Shown piece after piece: positions 5,763 through 7,596 of a stretch of DNA of 7,596 nucleotides. The notes under the pieces were generated by a model that was not told the origin of the DNA, ran no database searches, and saw only the letters and a program-made list of their open reading frames with translations. The number at the start of each line of letters is the position of its first letter. Position 1 is the stretch's first letter. The stretch comes from JBMYXZ01 sp049608925 (GTDB lineage Bacteria > Pseudomonadota > Alphaproteobacteria > JAGOMX01): the NCBI GenBank assembly GCA_049608925.1, contig JBMYXZ010000070.1, positions 1-7,596 of the forward strand, read 5' to 3'. Both the position numbers and the translations under genes were made by a program.

Positions 5763-6911
5763 TTACTCGGGAGGTAGATCTTTTTTGCGTTTTTTTATCG
5801 GAGGCTCTTCGAACATAAGCGTACACATATCAGGGATTATTTCCATATTTTGCATTATGCTGTTAATGCTATAATCCAAATGCTTTTTTTTAACGATTTG
5901 TATTTTTTGATATAAATCTAAAATTCTTGGACTAAAAGGTATTCTTTGCTGCAGCCATATTTGTACAATTTCCATGGACTTAATGCTAGTTTGATAATAC
6001 AGCTTTTTATATTCCAATTCTGGATGATATTCAGCGGCATTATATGCATTTTGTGCATAAATCAGCATAAGCCTACAAAATAATACAGAGTCTTTCTCAC
6101 CAGCATAAGAAGTTAGCGCTTTAAAGGAATGATAGGTAGCTGTGCAAAACAACGATTTTGGGGAAATGGGCATTTCAGTCAGTATCTTTTGAGCTTTAAA
6201 GCCAATGCGGCCCAGATCAATATAGACACTACAAGGTGCTGATTGACCATGAAAGCTATAGCATTGATGAACTTTATTCAAACAATCCCATGCTTTGTTT
6301 AGCATTATACCTTTATTAACTTCATCAGGATTTACATAATATCTCCAATATTTAACTGCACTTTGATGAAATATGGCGGCATATTCAGCAGTCATTTTGC
6401 CAATTTGCGTCCTCAGCGTAATGCTCTCAAAATGCATATCCAGTAATCTTGCCGCACAACCAATCTGGATTTCTCTATCTAGATTGTCTCTATCACCAAT
6501 CCAGTTATAATTCTTTCCAGTCTGTACAGATATACGTCGACCTAACTTTTCCAGCAGTTCAAGAGATATGTTCGCCCTGAATCCCAGTACTTCCTGGATA
6601 CCCATAGCGATTATCATTGAATAATACGAGCCCAACACTGCTTTATGCACTCCATATTGCTTATTCCACATTACCTGGCCATTTATAACCCTTAGGATAC
6701 CATTTGGTTTGCTTAAGTTACCTAGAGATGTTTCCACAAAAGTTTCAAGATTTTCTAAGGCGCGCGGAAGATGACACAGATCTTTGAATAACTGTTCGGT
6801 ATCAGCAGCTACAAGATAATTCGTCATAGCTTTATTATCTTTAGGATATGGTGCCTCAGAAGCTTTTAAATCAAATGCAAACAGCGATAATAAAATGAAT
6901 AAATATTTCAT
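5763..6911 (-). CDS. Predicted secreted protein, unknown function, with C-terminal basic NLS-like motif
   Basis: I do not recognise this 382-residue protein. It starts with a signal peptide (M-K-Y, hydrophobic residues 4-13, likely cut at L-K-A|S-E after residue 17). The rest looks mainly alpha-helical, with eight cysteines and no further membrane segment. Residues 261-273 (H-S-F-K-A-L-T-S-Y-A-G-E-K) and 341-345 (K-K-K-H-L) have counterparts with identical spacing in the next gene upstream, so the two are probably paralogues of a helical-repeat type. The C-terminus is P-P-I-K-K-R-K-K-D-L-P-P-E (370-382), which fits a monopartite nuclear localisation signal. This is suggestive for a host-targeted protein but proves nothing. 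The ATG follows the previous stop by one base (TAACATG) without a clear ribosome site, so translation is probably coupled. The gene is AT-rich relative to hppA. Confidence 0.82.
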   Translation of the reverse strand: MKYLFILLSLFAFDLKASEAPYPKDNKAMTNYLVAADTEQLFKDLCHLPRALENLETFVETSLGNLSKPNGILRVINGQVMWNKQYGVHKAVLGSYYSMIIAMGIQEVLGFRANISLELLEKLGRRISVQTGKNYNWIGDRDNLDREIQIGCAARLLDMHFESITLRTQIGKMTAEYAAIFHQSAVKYWRYYVNPDEVNKGIMLNKAWDCLNKVHQCYSFHGQSAPCSVYIDLGRIGFKAQKILTEMPISPKSLFCTATYHSFKALTSYAGEKDSVLFCRLMLIYAQNAYNAAEYHPELEYKKLYYQTSIKSMEIVQIWLQQRIPFSPRILDLYQKIQIVKKKHLDYSINSIMQNMEIIPDMCTLMFEEPPIKKRKKDLPPE

Positions 6912-6912
6912 G

Positions 6913-7581
6913 TTAATTCATCAGATCGCTGATTGCCATATTATCGACATTGGTTGGTGATGATTGCGGCGATGTTGCAGCATCCGACAGGCTACACCAG
7001 GATGCATCTTCTTCAAATATTCCAGACTCTTCAGTTAAGTTATCACAAAACTGCTTTTCAGCAAATTCCACTACGATATCATAAATTAACTTATCAAATG
7101 TTCTCAATTTCAGGTGCTTTTTCTTTATCGATTCAAACTGCAACCTGTATTGCGCACTAACACCTTGTGCGCCCTCAATGTGAGATATTTTTTCCAAAAT
7201 ATCTTGAATGCAGTTCATGGCCTTTTTATAGGCGGTGGCTTTTTTTTCTGGGCTATCTGCAAAGTTACCCATTGCCTCCCAACAAGCGGAAACTCTGCCA
7301 CAAAAGTTAATATATAGATTATGTGTTTTATCGCCTTCATATGTTTCCATGGCGCGTATACCATGCTTTATGCAAGCTTCAAAGCGTTCGTATTTTTCTA
7401 TCTTATTGCATCTGATAATACAGCTTTCTTGCCATGTTCTATCAAATAACGATGACAAAAGCATAAACGGTTGGCGTTGCTTTATCGCTTCAAACAATCG
7501 ATGGCAATGCCTTAGAGCATCCGCAGACTTTGTTATGTGCTGAAGCTTCTTTCTTCTCGAGGTTGATAGGCAAAATTCCAT
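6913..7581 (-). CDS. Helical protein of unknown function, N-terminus possibly cut by the window edge
   Basis: I do not recognise this product (222 residues from the ATG at 7581). The five codons before that ATG, up to the window edge, are open (S-E-D-S-F), and no good ribosome site precedes it. The true start may therefore lie outside, and the absence of a signal peptide cannot be judged. The sequence is rich in predicted helix. Residues 73-85 (H-G-I-R-A-M-E-T-Y-E-G-D-K) and 153-157 (K-K-K-H-L) match the downstream gene at the same 72-residue spacing, indicating paralogy. Residues 9-12 form a basic R-R-K-K cluster. The C-terminal 40 residues are acidic, then rich in Ser, Pro and Thr, and probably disordered. 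It lies one base before the 6911-5763 gene, so the two form an operon. Confidence 0.75.
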   Translation of the reverse strand: MEFCLSTSRRKKLQHITKSADALRHCHRLFEAIKQRQPFMLLSSLFDRTWQESCIIRCNKIEKYERFEACIKHGIRAMETYEGDKTHNLYINFCGRVSACWEAMGNFADSPEKKATAYKKAMNCIQDILEKISHIEGAQGVSAQYRLQFESIKKKHLKLRTFDKLIYDIVVEFAEKQFCDNLTEESGIFEEDASWCSLSDAATSPQSSPTNVDNMAISDLMN

Positions 7582-7596
7582 AAAACTATCTTCAGA

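Noticed and set aside
6933..7543. Three overlapping plus-strand open frames of 67-102 codons
   Set aside because: They lie antisense to the 6913-7581 gene, have no ribosome sites, and show no coherent composition.

Overview
The window reads as a piece of an alphaproteobacterial chromosome, most likely from an obligate intracellular or symbiotic lineage such as Holosporales or Rickettsiales. That placement is inferred from three things. There is a K+-independent proton-pumping pyrophosphatase of the alphaproteobacterial type. lnt and trmB are fused end to start. The AT-rich intergenic DNA carries palindromic repeats with a CCGCGG-CTTGA-CCGCGG core, like those scattered through genomes of that group. 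No rRNA, tRNA, CRISPR array or intact transposase is visible.

Layout. Positions 1-542 hold no intact gene. They contain a 37-bp repeat present twice in inverted orientation (47-83 and 216-252), an outer pair of imperfect direct repeats, a perfect small hairpin, a 12-bp tandem repeat, and a decayed copy of the 3' end of trmB (309-393). A plus-strand gene (543-1265) encodes an unrecognised protein with a signal peptide. It converges on the minus-strand pair lnt-trmB (3440 down to 1306), whose stop and start codons overlap as TAATG. A bidirectional terminator (3488-3517) separates that pair from hppA (minus, 5638-3548). Upstream of hppA, a 124-bp gap with an inverted repeat separates it from two AT-rich minus-strand genes (6911-5763 and 7581-6913) only one base apart. 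The first has a signal peptide. The second runs close to the window edge and may be incomplete at its N-terminus.

Functionally, the central block is conserved housekeeping: tRNA m7G46 methylation, the last step of lipoprotein maturation, and PPi-driven proton pumping. It is flanked by lineage-specific genes of unknown function, two of which encode predicted exported proteins with a very similar signal-peptide end (L-R/K-A|S-E).

The most noteworthy points are these. (1) The two genes at 5763-7581 appear to be diverged paralogues, sharing two motifs at identical spacing. (2) The exported one ends in a basic P-P-I-K-K-R-K-K segment that looks like a eukaryotic nuclear localisation signal. (3) The secreted-protein gene at 543-1265 lies between intact trmB and a degraded direct repeat of the trmB 3' end.
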